Part shown: in pieces, positions 26,709 to 35,887 of the stretch | Position numbering within the stretch: the first letter of the stretch is position 1 | Layout of the letters: every line of letters starts with the position of its first letter | Source: Celeribacter baekdonensis | GTDB lineage: Bacteria > Pseudomonadota > Alphaproteobacteria > Rhodobacterales > Rhodobacteraceae | Direction of reading: 5' to 3' | Assembly: GCF_900102315.1 (NCBI RefSeq) | Contig: NZ_FNBL01000015.1 | Span: 42,504 to 106,503 of the forward strand | Length of the DNA stretch: 64,000 nucleotides | Translations under genes and position numbers: made by a program | Notes under the pieces: model-generated | What the model was told of the DNA's origin: nothing | The model's input: only the letters and a program-made list of their open reading frames with translations | The model's database searches: none

Positions 26709-28061
26709 TTATCGGCTGGTCACACCGCTCAGAGGGGTGATTTTCGAGCCATCCGAGAAGCGATGCAACCGAAACGGCGTGGGGTCGACCACGGGCGGGT
26801 GATCGGTGATCAAATCCGCCGCCAAACGCCCCGCCCCGGTGCCAAGGCCAAAGCCATGACCGGAAAATCCGGTGGCGACAAACAGGCCGGGCAGGCCGTT
26901 TTTGACGCCTACGGTGGGGGAAATCACCGGGATGATATCGGGCAGCACGTCGATATACCCGGCCCAGCGCTGTGCCACGCCAACGTTGCGAAACAGCGGG
27001 TAGGCGGCTTTGATGATGTCGAACACCTTGTCAATTGCGGCGGGGTCGGGGGCGGGGTCGAGCACGCGGGTGTCTTCAAACGGTGTGCGATCCTTTGGCC
27101 CCCAATGGCGGCGGGTGCGCAACGCGTCCAAAAATGCTGGGCCGATGCCCAGATTGATGTTGCGCCATTCGTTTTTCAGCGTCGGCAGAAAGGCGGTGAA
27201 CAGGCGGAAACTGTCGGGCGTCAATTGATATTTGCTCGGCAGGGCGGAGGCAACAGTATAGCCGCCATCGCGGCGTTTGCGCAGGGCGAAATCTTTGAAT
27301 TTGACCGTGCCTTCGGGGCCATTTGGCACCGGATCTGTTGCCAAAACCGTGCTTTTGGTGCGCAGTTGCGGTAGCTCAATGCCCAGATTTCCAAGGAACA
27401 GCCGCGACCAGACGCCGCCTGCCACCAAGACTTTGGAACAGGCAATGCGGCCCTGTTCGGTGACCACGCCGCTGATCTTGCCCGCTTCGGTTTCAACCAC
27501 ACGCACGGCACAGTTTTGATGCACTGTGCCGCCACGCGCCTGAACCGCGCGGGCAATCGCGGGGGCGGCTTTTTGCGGCTCGGCACGGCCATCATGCGGA
27601 TTGTAAAGCGCGCCTTTGATGTCGAGGTCAAGCCCGTCAAATTGCGCCAAAGCCTCGTCGCGGGTGAGAAGTTTGGCGGGGATTTGATAGTCTTTGAGAT
27701 GCTCAAGCCAGATGCGTTCTTCGGCCAGTGCCGCATCGGTGGCGCAGGTGAAGGTGACACCACATTGGCGATAGCCGGTGTCGCCTTCGATGCGCGCATC
27801 AAGGCCTTTCCAAAGCCGTACCGATTCCACCATCAACGGCATTTCGCGCAGGTCGCGATGGGTCAGCCGGACCCAGCCCCAATTGCGGCTTGACTGTTCA
27901 CAGCCGATCTCGCCCTTTTCACAAATCGCCACCTTGAGGCCACGTTCAACCAGCTCAAGCGCGGTACAGACCCCAACGATGCCACCGCCGATGATCACAA
28001 CATCAACGGCGCCGGGGAGGCTTGGGTCGCTGGTGACGGGGTCCAGTTTAGGTCCTGGCAT
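26709..28061 (-). CDS. FAD-dependent DAO-fold oxidoreductase (paralogue A)
   Basis: A 450-residue D-amino-acid-oxidase/GlcD-type flavoprotein. The dinucleotide-binding motif is VVIIGGGIVGVCTALELVERGLKVAICEKG (about residues 20-50), and GLFVATGFSGHGFGLGTGAGRLAADLI near the C-terminus is the conserved FAD-closing motif of sarcosine-oxidase-like enzymes. It strikingly resembles the product of 33186-34517 along its whole length (shared EQSSRNWGWVR). It would oxidise an amine or imino group of a secondary amine substrate; exact substrate unknown. Soluble, no signal peptide. Confidence 0.85.
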   Translation of the reverse strand: MPGPKLDPVTSDPSLPGAVDVVIIGGGIVGVCTALELVERGLKVAICEKGEIGCEQSSRNWGWVRLTHRDLREMPLMVESVRLWKGLDARIEGDTGYRQCGVTFTCATDAALAEERIWLEHLKDYQIPAKLLTRDEALAQFDGLDLDIKGALYNPHDGRAEPQKAAPAIARAVQARGGTVHQNCAVRVVETEAGKISGVVTEQGRIACSKVLVAGGVWSRLFLGNLGIELPQLRTKSTVLATDPVPNGPEGTVKFKDFALRKRRDGGYTVASALPSKYQLTPDSFRLFTAFLPTLKNEWRNINLGIGPAFLDALRTRRHWGPKDRTPFEDTRVLDPAPDPAAIDKVFDIIKAAYPLFRNVGVAQRWAGYIDVLPDIIPVISPTVGVKNGLPGLFVATGFSGHGFGLGTGAGRLAADLITDHPPVVDPTPFRLHRFSDGSKITPLSGVTSR

Positions 28062-28126
28062 GGGTCTTCACTCCTGTTGCGGTCCACTCGGGCACCGCGA
28101 TATTTCGGTTGAGTTGAAACGGGGGT

Positions 28127-29452
28127 CTAAGCATGAGGCGGCAAGGGGGCCCCTTGTGTTTTCGCGCGCGCCCAATCGCGCACACGGTATCCGCGCAAGG
28201 CCGCCTGTGGGGCGACGGACATATAGAGCGGTTGCGCATGGAGCGGTTCGATTTTGAGGTCCAGATCGGCCTCCGCCACGCCCATGGCCCACTCGGACAG
28301 GATGCCGCCGATCATCGACCCGGTCGGCACACCGCGCCCGGACAGACCCGTCATGGCAACCACGCCGGGGGCGAGGCTGTAAAGCCGCGGGATGGTTTTG
28401 CGCTGCATATCCAGTTCGCCATACCAAAAGAATTTCCAGCTGAGGTCTTCGCGCAGCTCCGGGTGCAGCCATTTCAGCCGGTCCGAGAGCACTTGGCGGG
28501 TGAATTTGGGATCGCGGCCGCGCTGTCCCATCGGGAACATCGAGGCGACGATGCGGTTTTGGGCATTGTATTTATAGACGTAAATGTCGCCGCGCCCGTC
28601 CTGGATGGTGGTGCGTTTGGGCAAAACCACCGCCTGAGCGGCCTCGGACAGAGGTTGGGTTGCGGCCACGAACACCCGCATGATGCGAAAGGTTTGGTCG
28701 AGTTTCGGCCAGCCCGAAACGGTGTAAGCGCCGGTGGTGTAGATCACTTTTTCGGCCTGCACCGCGCCATGCGGCGTGCGCACGACCCATGCGCCGTTTT
28801 CGCGCACGCAGCCGGTGACTTCGGTGTCCGTGAAAATGCGCCCGCCCTCTGTTTGGACCGCGCGGCCAAGGCCACGGGCATAGCCAAGCGCATTCAGCCC
28901 GCCCGCTTCCTCGTGAAGCCAGCCGCCATAGAACCGCGACGATCCGGTGATCGCGCGGGTCTCCTCGCGGTCCAACATCCGGGTGCGCGCGCCGATGCTG
29001 TTATACTCCTGCGCGCGTTTTTCCAGTGTTTTCAAATGGCTGGGAAAGAGCGCGCCCTGAACATAGCCGTTATGCTCCCATTCGCAGTCGATGCCGTAGC
29101 GGCTGATCATGGCGCTCACCTTGTCATTGGCGCGGGTTTGGCGATGGATCAGACGCTCGGCCCAAGGCGCGCCCAACACGCGGCGCAGCTCGGGCAGGCT
29201 GTAATGGGTGAAGGTCGGGGTGCAATGCCCGGCGTTGCGCCCGGAGCCGCCAAAGCCGATCTCCTTGCGCTCCAGCATCACCACAGACACGCCTTGCCGC
29301 GCCAGTTCCAAAGCGGTGCTCAACCCGGAATACCCCGCCCCAACAATGCAGACATCGGTCGTGACCGTGCCCGCAAGCGGCGCGGTTTTGGGCGCGGCGC
29401 TCGCGGTCGCATGCCACAGCGTGTCTTCGAATTTTGAAAATTTGCGGCTCAT
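28127..29452 (-). CDS. FAD oxidoreductase, gamma-glutamylputrescine-oxidase (PuuB) type
   Basis: A 441-residue DAO-family flavoprotein: TDVCIVGAGYSGLSTALELARQGVSVVMLERK at about 31-62, FGGSGRNAGHCTPTF covalent/FAD contact region, and VAMTGLSGRGVPTGSMIGGILSEW near the end. The layout, with the SGRN motif, matches PuuB/OrdL-type amine oxidases. ATG 29452 lies 1 bp after the permease stop. Not closely similar to the two other FAD oxidoreductases in the locus, so three flavin oxidases of two types act together. Confidence 0.85.
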   Translation of the reverse strand: MSRKFSKFEDTLWHATASAAPKTAPLAGTVTTDVCIVGAGYSGLSTALELARQGVSVVMLERKEIGFGGSGRNAGHCTPTFTHYSLPELRRVLGAPWAERLIHRQTRANDKVSAMISRYGIDCEWEHNGYVQGALFPSHLKTLEKRAQEYNSIGARTRMLDREETRAITGSSRFYGGWLHEEAGGLNALGYARGLGRAVQTEGGRIFTDTEVTGCVRENGAWVVRTPHGAVQAEKVIYTTGAYTVSGWPKLDQTFRIMRVFVAATQPLSEAAQAVVLPKRTTIQDGRGDIYVYKYNAQNRIVASMFPMGQRGRDPKFTRQVLSDRLKWLHPELREDLSWKFFWYGELDMQRKTIPRLYSLAPGVVAMTGLSGRGVPTGSMIGGILSEWAMGVAEADLDLKIEPLHAQPLYMSVAPQAALRGYRVRDWARAKTQGAPLPPHA

Positions 29453-29453
29453 C

Positions 29454-30335
29454 TCAGCGTCCACCACTGCGACTGTCAAAGGCATCGCGCAGCCCGTCGC
29501 CGATAAAGTTGAACCCGGTCACAGCGATGGTGATTGCCACACCCGGCACGATGGCGAGCCAGGGTGCGGAGGCCAGATATTGCTGTGCGCCATTGAGCAT
29601 ATTGCCCCAGCTTGGCAACGGCGGTTGAATGCCGTAGCCCAGAAAGCTGATATAGGCCTCAAGCAAGATCGCGCGGGCCACAGTCAGGCTGGCGGCGACA
29701 ATGATCGGGCCGATGGCATTGGGCAAAAGCTCGCGGAACATGATCCAGCGCCCGGACAGACCCAACATATGCGCGGCCTGCACAAAGTCCTGATTGCGCA
29801 GGGATTTGACCTCGGCCTCGACGATCCGGGCGACCTCCATCCAACTTGTCGCCGATATGATCAGGGCGATCATCACCGGGCTGGGTTGGATGAACGCGGC
29901 CAGAGCCAAGAGCAAAAACACCGAAGGGAAAGACAGGAAGGCATCAACGATGCGCATCAGCACCGCGCTGACCCGCCCGCCGTAATAGCCGGAGATCACC
30001 CCAACGACGGAGCCGAACGCGGTGGCGATGATCATCACCGCAAACCCCACGGCCATGGAGATCTGGCCCGCGTGAAACAGCCGCGCGGCAATGTCGCGGC
30101 CCAGCGGATCGGTGCCAAAAATATGGCCTCCGGTGCCGGGGGGCGCGAAGCGGGCGCGCAGGTCGATGTGCAATTCGTCATAGGGCAAGAGATGCGGGCC
30201 GATGAAACAGGCCAGTGTCAGCGACAGCACCATGATCACCCCGATCAGGGCCAAACGATGCGAAAGAAACCGACGCAGCGCGCGCGACTGGATGACCGGG
30301 CGGCGGGCAGGTGACGTGAGCGGGGCAGAGGTCAT
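29454..30335 (-). CDS. ABC transporter permease, DppC/OppC type
   Basis: A 293-residue inner-membrane protein with about six helices; the N-terminal RALRRFLSHRLALIGVIMVLSL and the periplasmic segment HIFGTDPLGRDIAARLFHAGQ are hallmarks of DppC-like permeases, and the EAA loop is VEAEVKSLRNQDFVQAAHMLGLSGRWIMFRELLPN. It pairs with the DppB-like permease 14 bp upstream. Confidence 0.9.
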   Translation of the reverse strand: MTSAPLTSPARRPVIQSRALRRFLSHRLALIGVIMVLSLTLACFIGPHLLPYDELHIDLRARFAPPGTGGHIFGTDPLGRDIAARLFHAGQISMAVGFAVMIIATAFGSVVGVISGYYGGRVSAVLMRIVDAFLSFPSVFLLLALAAFIQPSPVMIALIISATSWMEVARIVEAEVKSLRNQDFVQAAHMLGLSGRWIMFRELLPNAIGPIIVAASLTVARAILLEAYISFLGYGIQPPLPSWGNMLNGAQQYLASAPWLAIVPGVAITIAVTGFNFIGDGLRDAFDSRSGGR

Positions 30336-30349
30336 GAGAGTGGCCTTTC

Positions 30350-31300
30350 TTAGTCCAGCCGGACACGCGGGTCGATCTGGGCGATCAGGAGGTCGGCGGC
30401 GAGATTGCCGATGAGAACGAGCAAGGCGGAGGCCATCAACAGCCCCATCACCACCGGGTAATCGGAATAGCCCAGGCTATCGAGGAACAGCCGCCCCATG
30501 CCGGGCCATGTGAACACGGTTTCCGTCACCAAAGCGCCGCCCAAGACCATCGGCACCTGAAGCCCGGCCAAGGTGATCATTGGCACCAAGGAGTTGCCAA
30601 CGATGTGTTTGAGCAAAACCCGGCGCGAGCTCAGGCCTTTGGCGCGGGCGGTGCGGACGAAATCCTGATGGATCACATTGAGGGTGGAGGTGCGCATATA
30701 GCGGCTCCAGATCGCCACATCGACCAGGGCCAGAACACTGGCAGGCAGGATCAGGTGGCGCAGGTAATCGAGCACCGATTGATCGCCGATGTTGTACATA
30801 TTCCCCGCCGGCAACCAACCGAGGTTGAGCGAGAAAATATAGATGGCGATCAGGCCAAACCAAAAGGTCGGGATTGAGAGGGCGATCATCGCGGCAACGG
30901 TCATTGTGGTGTCAAAGAGGGACCCGCGCCGGATCGCGCTGAGGATGCCGATGGAGCTGCCGATGCTGACCGAAAGCGTTGTGGCGGTGCCCATCAACAA
31001 CAGCGTGGCAAAAAGGTGACTGCCGATCACATGCAAAACGGGTTGGCCATCGCGATAGGAGGTGCCCCAATCGCCGGTGATCATATGGGTGAACCAGTCG
31101 ATATACTGCACCCAAAGCGGGCGGTTGAGGCCCATTTGTTCGGTGATCTTGTCGATCTGTTCTTGGGTCATGCCGGGACTGAGCGCGAATTGCGACAGCG
31201 GCCCACCGGGGGCCAGGGTCAGAACGGCAAAGCCAATGAAAGACACGATCAGCAACAAAATAAGGCTCTGGCCGAGCCGGGATAAGATGTAGCGCAGCAT
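30350..31300 (-). CDS. ABC transporter permease, DppB/OppB type
   Basis: A 316-residue permease opening MLRYILSRLGQSLILLLIVSFIGF, with the DppB blocks GLNRPLWVQYIDWFTHMITGDWGTSYRDGQPV and EAA loop RTARAKGLSSRRVLLKHIVGNSLVPMI. ATG 31300 fits the family; upstream in-frame codons are spacer. It forms the membrane channel with the next gene for an SBP_bac_5-type substrate. Confidence 0.9.
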   Translation of the reverse strand: MLRYILSRLGQSLILLLIVSFIGFAVLTLAPGGPLSQFALSPGMTQEQIDKITEQMGLNRPLWVQYIDWFTHMITGDWGTSYRDGQPVLHVIGSHLFATLLLMGTATTLSVSIGSSIGILSAIRRGSLFDTTMTVAAMIALSIPTFWFGLIAIYIFSLNLGWLPAGNMYNIGDQSVLDYLRHLILPASVLALVDVAIWSRYMRTSTLNVIHQDFVRTARAKGLSSRRVLLKHIVGNSLVPMITLAGLQVPMVLGGALVTETVFTWPGMGRLFLDSLGYSDYPVVMGLLMASALLVLIGNLAADLLIAQIDPRVRLD

Positions 31301-31370
31301 GGCGGGCGCCCTCTTTGTGCGAGGTTTGGATTGAGATCCGGCCTCTTTCGCGTGGGACCGGCTCCGATGA

Positions 31371-31400
31371 GGGCGCGGCGGGGGGAGGACCGCCGCGCCC
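31371..31400. promoter_or_regulatory. Intercistronic hairpin after the binding-protein gene
   Basis: Perfect 11-bp GC stem (31371-31381 with 31390-31400), 8-nt loop, no T-tract on the minus strand. It lies between the binding-protein stop and the permease start, the position where such hairpins stabilise binding-protein mRNA. Confidence 0.7.
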
Positions 31401-31414
31401 AAGGGAACGCGCGC

Positions 31415-33079
31415 TTAGCTGCGTTTCCAGTCGCGCACGTTCCAACTGTCGATGCGGTTGTTCACGTTCGGCGCCGGGCCGGTCACATCGTCTTTCCAAC
31501 CTTTGATCACCGAATATTGGAACATAGGCAGGAAGGGCAGATCATCGCGGATCACGGCCTGCATCTCCTGGTAGATGGCTTTGCGGTCTTCGGGGACAAA
31601 GCTCAAAGCGCCCTTGGTGAGCAGCTCATCCACTTTGGCACTGTTATAGGCAAAGGTGTTTTGGCCCGCACCACCAAGCACCGGAGAGGCGGTGGACATG
31701 AAGTAATCTGAGGTGTCCGGGTCGGCCCCTGCGAGCGTATTGAGACCCACAACCACGGAATCGAATTCGGAATTCATCCAGTAATCGCCCCACATGACCG
31801 CGGGGGGCAGGTTTTTGATCTCCATCGCCACACCGATTTCAAGGAAGGTCTGTTGGATGAACTGCTGCGCCTGTTCGCGCAGGTGGTTGCCCGCTGTGGT
31901 CGAGTTGGAAAAGGCCAGTTTCACGCCGTCTTTTTCGCGGATGCCATCGGCCCCGCGCACCCAACCGGCCTCGTCCAGCAAAGCGTTGGCTTTGTCGATG
32001 TTGAACTCATGCTTGGGCAGGTCCGGGTTATAATAATAGGACTGCTGCGGCATGTAGGTTTCGGTCGGGGTTGGCACGCCGTAGTACAGCGCGTCGATGA
32101 TCGAAGTTTTGTCAATCGCGGCGTAAAGCGCCTGACGCACCGCCAGTTCCTGAAACTGCGGTCGGGTCGTGTTCAGGCCGATGGATTCAAATGTCGCCTG
32201 ACCCGAGATTTTGACGACTTTGCCCTCCAGCGTTTCCGCCTCAGCCAGATGGTCCGGGGTGATGTATTGCAGGCCGATCACGTCGATGTCGCCGGATTTG
32301 AACTGTGTATACATCACATTGAGATCTGGCACATATTTGATGATCAGCGTTTTGAGATAGGGACCATCCATGTGGTAATCGGCATTGGCCTCAAGCTCGA
32401 TGTGATCGCCCGCCATGCGGTTTTTGAACTTGAACGGGCCGGTGCCGATGGGCGCGGTGTTGAGCGGGCTGTCGTTTTTGTCGGCAACGCCATCAAACAC
32501 ATGTTTTGGGATGATATAGGTCGAGGCCAGGATTGCGGCCATCGGCGCGAAGGGCTCGGCCATCTCCCATGTCAACTCGGTGTCGGACACCACGGTGATG
32601 TTTTTCATCAACTTATAGCCGGTGGAGCGGAAAGAACGGAATTCCGGGTCCATGGTCAGTTCGAGTGAGAATTTCACATCCTCGGCGGTGAACGGCGTGC
32701 CGTCATGCCATGTCACGCCCTCTTTGAGCGTCAGAGCCCAGTTCAGACCATCGGCGGAGATGCCACCATTGGCCACGGTGGGCACGTCGGCGGCCAGAAT
32801 GGCAAAGAATTCACCGCTTGGGTCGAAATCGAACAGCGGGTCATAGACGGCGTAATAGACGCCTTCGTCCACCTCAATATGCGGCATCAACGGGTTGAAA
32901 ACAGTGGGTTCTTGCGAAAAAGCCAGGACCAGTTGGCCGCTTGGATCGGCATTGGCGGCAAAGGCGCGGTCGCGGCCAATCGCCATCGGTCCCATCAGGC
33001 CTGTTGCTCCGGCAGCTCCCATCAACATGAGCGCTTGGCGGCGCGTGAGATGAGACGTGGTCTTCTCTGTGTCTGTCAT
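31415..33079 (-). CDS. Tat-exported SBP_bac_5 family substrate-binding protein
   Basis: A 554-residue periplasmic binding protein of the dipeptide/oligopeptide/opine class. The N-terminus has a twin-arginine signal, TRRQALMLMGAAGATGL (about 12-28), with cleavage near AFAANA, and the family core AFSQEPTVFNPLMPH...YDPLFDFDPSGEF...NWALTLKEGVTWHDGTPFTAEDVKFSLE. Length is normal. ATG 33079 places the Tat motif correctly; the longer frame upstream is spacer. It delivers substrate to the two adjacent permeases. Confidence 0.9.
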   Translation of the reverse strand: MTDTEKTTSHLTRRQALMLMGAAGATGLMGPMAIGRDRAFAANADPSGQLVLAFSQEPTVFNPLMPHIEVDEGVYYAVYDPLFDFDPSGEFFAILAADVPTVANGGISADGLNWALTLKEGVTWHDGTPFTAEDVKFSLELTMDPEFRSFRSTGYKLMKNITVVSDTELTWEMAEPFAPMAAILASTYIIPKHVFDGVADKNDSPLNTAPIGTGPFKFKNRMAGDHIELEANADYHMDGPYLKTLIIKYVPDLNVMYTQFKSGDIDVIGLQYITPDHLAEAETLEGKVVKISGQATFESIGLNTTRPQFQELAVRQALYAAIDKTSIIDALYYGVPTPTETYMPQQSYYYNPDLPKHEFNIDKANALLDEAGWVRGADGIREKDGVKLAFSNSTTAGNHLREQAQQFIQQTFLEIGVAMEIKNLPPAVMWGDYWMNSEFDSVVVGLNTLAGADPDTSDYFMSTASPVLGGAGQNTFAYNSAKVDELLTKGALSFVPEDRKAIYQEMQAVIRDDLPFLPMFQYSVIKGWKDDVTGPAPNVNNRIDSWNVRDWKRS

Positions 33080-33185
33080 GGTGAATTTCCCTGTGTGTGT
33101 CGCAAGGTTTGATAAAGGCGACGCGCCCTTGCGTCTGTCACATCGCCCATTTGGCCCAGGCCCCGGCAGAAGAGGCCAGGACAGA

Positions 33186-34517
33186 TCAGAAACCGCTGAT
33201 GATCTCGATTTTGGTGCCATCGGTGAAACGGTTGAAACGGTAGGGGGTCGGATCGACCACAGGGGGGCGGCCCGTGACCAGATCGGCGGCCAGTTTGCCC
33301 GCCGCAGGTCCAATGCCAAAGCCATGGCCCGAAAACCCGGTGGCGAGGTAAAACCCCGCGATGGTATCGACGCCAGAGATCACCGGGATTGCATCGGGGG
33401 TCACATCAATCGCGCCCGCCCAGCGTTGCGCGATTTCGGCCTTTTCAAACACCGGAAACGCCCGGCGCAGATTGTCCAACGCCTTGTCTTGCAGGGAGAA
33501 TGCCGGTTTTGGGTCCAGAACGCGGCAATATTCAAACGGGCTGGCCTCATCCATCCGCCAACGGTTGGGGATGCGGGCCTCGTCGTAAAACCGGCCACCA
33601 AAGCGTAGCATCAAGGATTTCCATTCTGCTCCAAGTGCGGGCAGGAAGTCGCGCATATAGCGGAAACTGTCGGGCACGATATCGACGATATTGCGGAACC
33701 CGTCAGCGATGGTGTAGCCGCCATCCTGGCGTTTGCGGATGGAAAAATGCTCCGACCAAATCGCACAGTCCGGTCCGCCCTCAAGGGGTTTGGTGCGGAT
33801 CACCGAGTTTTTCACCTTGAGCTGAGGCAGGCGCAGCCCGGTGTTGCGGGCAAACAGGCTCGACCATGCGCCGCCCGCCAAAACCACCTGTTCACACGCA
33901 ATCTCGCCGCGTTCCGTCACCACGCCGGACACGGCCCCGGCGGAGGTTTCAATCCCGCGCACCGCGCATTCGGTCAGGATATGCGCGCCCCGGTCCCGCG
34001 CCGCCTCGGCAATGGCAGGGGCGGCTTTTTGCGGCTCGGCCCGACCATCAACAGAGGTGTAAAGCGCGCCTTTGACGTCCATCCGCCCGCCCGGCGTCAT
34101 CTGGGCAAATTCCGCGGCTGACAGCATCCGGCTGTCGATTTGGTAATCCTTGAGCGCATCAAGCCAGCGCTCGTGGTCGTCATATTCCTTGTCCGTGGCA
34201 CAGGCGAAAGCGATGCCCGATTGGGTATAGCCCAGATCACGGCCCGTCCGTTCGCCCAAGCCCGACCAAATCCGCAACGCCTCCGCCATCAACGGCACTT
34301 CGCGTGGATCGCGCCGGGTGATGCGCACCCAGCCCCAATTGCGGCTGGATTGTTCATGGCCAATCCCGCCCTTTTCACACAGCGCCACCGAAAGGCCGCG
34401 CTCGACCAATTCAAGGGCTGTGGAACAGCCAATGATCCCACCGCCGATGACGACGACATCGACTTTTTTGGGCAACTCGGCATCGCCAAAAACGGGCACG
34501 ACATAGGGACCGGGCAT
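33186..34517 (-). CDS. FAD-dependent DAO-fold oxidoreductase (paralogue B)
   Basis: A 443-residue flavoprotein with VDVVVIGGGIIGCSTALELVERGLSVALCEKG at about 19-49 and FYLATGFSGHGFGIGPAAGKLAADLV near the C-terminus. Extended identity with the 26709-28061 product (EQSSRNWGWVR, DGRAEPQKAAPAIAEA, RKRQDGGYTIA) makes them paralogues within one locus. Its ATG (34517) overlaps the SDR stop (TAATG), so it is coupled to the SDR. Confidence 0.86.
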   Translation of the reverse strand: MPGPYVVPVFGDAELPKKVDVVVIGGGIIGCSTALELVERGLSVALCEKGGIGHEQSSRNWGWVRITRRDPREVPLMAEALRIWSGLGERTGRDLGYTQSGIAFACATDKEYDDHERWLDALKDYQIDSRMLSAAEFAQMTPGGRMDVKGALYTSVDGRAEPQKAAPAIAEAARDRGAHILTECAVRGIETSAGAVSGVVTERGEIACEQVVLAGGAWSSLFARNTGLRLPQLKVKNSVIRTKPLEGGPDCAIWSEHFSIRKRQDGGYTIADGFRNIVDIVPDSFRYMRDFLPALGAEWKSLMLRFGGRFYDEARIPNRWRMDEASPFEYCRVLDPKPAFSLQDKALDNLRRAFPVFEKAEIAQRWAGAIDVTPDAIPVISGVDTIAGFYLATGFSGHGFGIGPAAGKLAADLVTGRPPVVDPTPYRFNRFTDGTKIEIISGF

Positions 34518-35227
34518 TAAAATGACTCCTCCAGTTGGCAATTCACACAAAATTCCGCGACGCTGGCCTCATTGGGCAGGTCGATCAGCATGTCGATCAC
34601 CCGCGCCAAATCTTCGGGTTGGGTCATCGTGTCGGGGGCGCGCTCCGTGAGGCTTATGGCCATGTCGGTGGCGACAAATCCGGGACAGATCGCGGTGGCG
34701 CGGATGCCCTGATCAAAGCCCGCGTGGCGAAGGGCATGGGCCAGTCCGACCACCGCGAATTTCGAGACGGAATAGGCACCGGAGCGTGCCGATTTGACCC
34801 GCTGACCCGACAGCGAGGCCAAAAGGATCACGCGTCCACGACCGGACTGGGCCAGGGCGTCCCAACATCCGGCGACAAGACGGCGCGGCGCTTGCACGTT
34901 GATCTCCAACATTTCGGCCATCTCCGCGTCCGTGATCTCGACCGCGCTTTTGGGGATGGAAATGCCCGCATTGGCCACCACCGCGTCGATCCGGCCAAAC
35001 TGCGCCATCACCGCACTGGACCAATCGGTGCCGCTGTCGGGGGAGGCGGCCTCATAGGCAAAGAGATGCACGCGTTCTGGGTTTGAGGCGGCCCAATCGG
35101 GCAAATCTGGGCGGCGCATCCCCAAGGAGACGGTCCAACCGGCGTCAAACAGCCGCTTGGCCACGGCCGCCCCGATGCCGCGACTGGCGCCGGAAATCAG
35201 CGCAACTTTCGTCGATGTCAGTCCCAT
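34517..35227 (-). CDS. SDR family NAD(P)-dependent oxidoreductase
   Basis: A 236-residue short-chain dehydrogenase with cofactor motif SGASRGIG (about 12-19), NAG at 'VVANAGIS', catalytic Ser in LLASLSGQ and YSVSK for Tyr/Lys. It overlaps the marR gene by 10 bp and the oxidoreductase gene by 1 bp, so it belongs to the MarR-controlled operon. Substrate unknown, probably an alcohol or carbonyl formed in the pathway. Confidence 0.87.
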   Translation of the reverse strand: MGLTSTKVALISGASRGIGAAVAKRLFDAGWTVSLGMRRPDLPDWAASNPERVHLFAYEAASPDSGTDWSSAVMAQFGRIDAVVANAGISIPKSAVEITDAEMAEMLEINVQAPRRLVAGCWDALAQSGRGRVILLASLSGQRVKSARSGAYSVSKFAVVGLAHALRHAGFDQGIRATAICPGFVATDMAISLTERAPDTMTQPEDLARVIDMLIDLPNEASVAEFCVNCQLEESF

Positions 35228-35721
35228 TTTTTCCTCATGTTCAGATAGGCGCGTTTGAGCATCCGCATGAAATCTGCACGGTCTTCTGGCGCGATAAAGT
35301 CAAAAAATTCAGTCTCTTGGGCGCGGATGATCTCGCGCACCTGTTGCGACACGTCATGGCCTTTTTCGGTGATCGAGAGCGCTTGGGCGCGTTGATCGTC
35401 GGGGTCGATGTCGCGTTGCACCAAGCCTGCGTTGACCAAAGTGTCGATGATCCGCCCGGTGGCCGGGCGATCGCGCATCAGGACTTCGGAAATTTGCGAG
35501 GGGCGGATGCCGGGATAGTCGTCGATCAAAAACAGCGCGGTGATTTTGCCTTTGCCGCGGGCGATTTCGAGATTTTTCATCCGTCTGTCGAGGTCACGCG
35601 ACACGAAGGAGTCAAGCGTTCGAATGTACCAACTGAACGCCCCTTCGAGCACGTCAATCTGAAGACCTCCGATCATGATCGGCGGGTCCTGGTCGTTTGA
35701 GAGGGGCGGTGTGTCAGTCAT
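35218..35721 (-). CDS. MarR family transcriptional regulator
   Basis: A 167-residue winged-helix protein: helix-turn-helix DDYPGIRPSQISEVLMRDRPATGRIIDTLVNAGLVQRDIDPDDQRAQALSITEKG (about 72-126) with the DxRxxxLxxTxxG wing. ATG 35721 is preferred over farther in-frame starts that read through AT-rich operator DNA. It is the first gene of the operon and two matching palindromes lie 66-101 bp upstream, implying autoregulation released by a pathway compound. Confidence 0.85.
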   Translation of the reverse strand: MTDTPPLSNDQDPPIMIGGLQIDVLEGAFSWYIRTLDSFVSRDLDRRMKNLEIARGKGKITALFLIDDYPGIRPSQISEVLMRDRPATGRIIDTLVNAGLVQRDIDPDDQRAQALSITEKGHDVSQQVREIIRAQETEFFDFIAPEDRADFMRMLKRAYLNMRKKWD

Positions 35722-35786
35722 ATAAGGCGCTTTTCTATGGGTATGGGTTAGCTTTTTGCCAGATTGGGCTTCGGGCAAGAATAAAG

Positions 35787-35822
35787 TTGTGAAAAACAAC
35801 CAAATAATTGTGAAACACAATT
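35787..35822 (-). promoter_or_regulatory. Two MarR-type operators 21 bp apart
   Basis: TTGTGAAAAACAA (35787-35799) and TTGTGAAACACAA (35808-35820); the second lies in the perfect 7-3-7 palindrome AATTGTG-AAA-CACAATT (35806-35822). The offset of exactly 21 bp puts them on the same helix face, in AT-rich DNA in front of marR. Confidence 0.72.
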
Positions 35823-35887
35823 AATGCCCAATTTCTGACCAATTTTCGCGGCAGATGTGCGGTGAATGGCGTCAGATGGCGCACCAT

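Noticed and set aside
28133..29437. 434-residue plus-strand open frame opposite the PuuB-like gene
   Set aside because: Antisense shadow of an oxidoreductase with intact FAD motifs.
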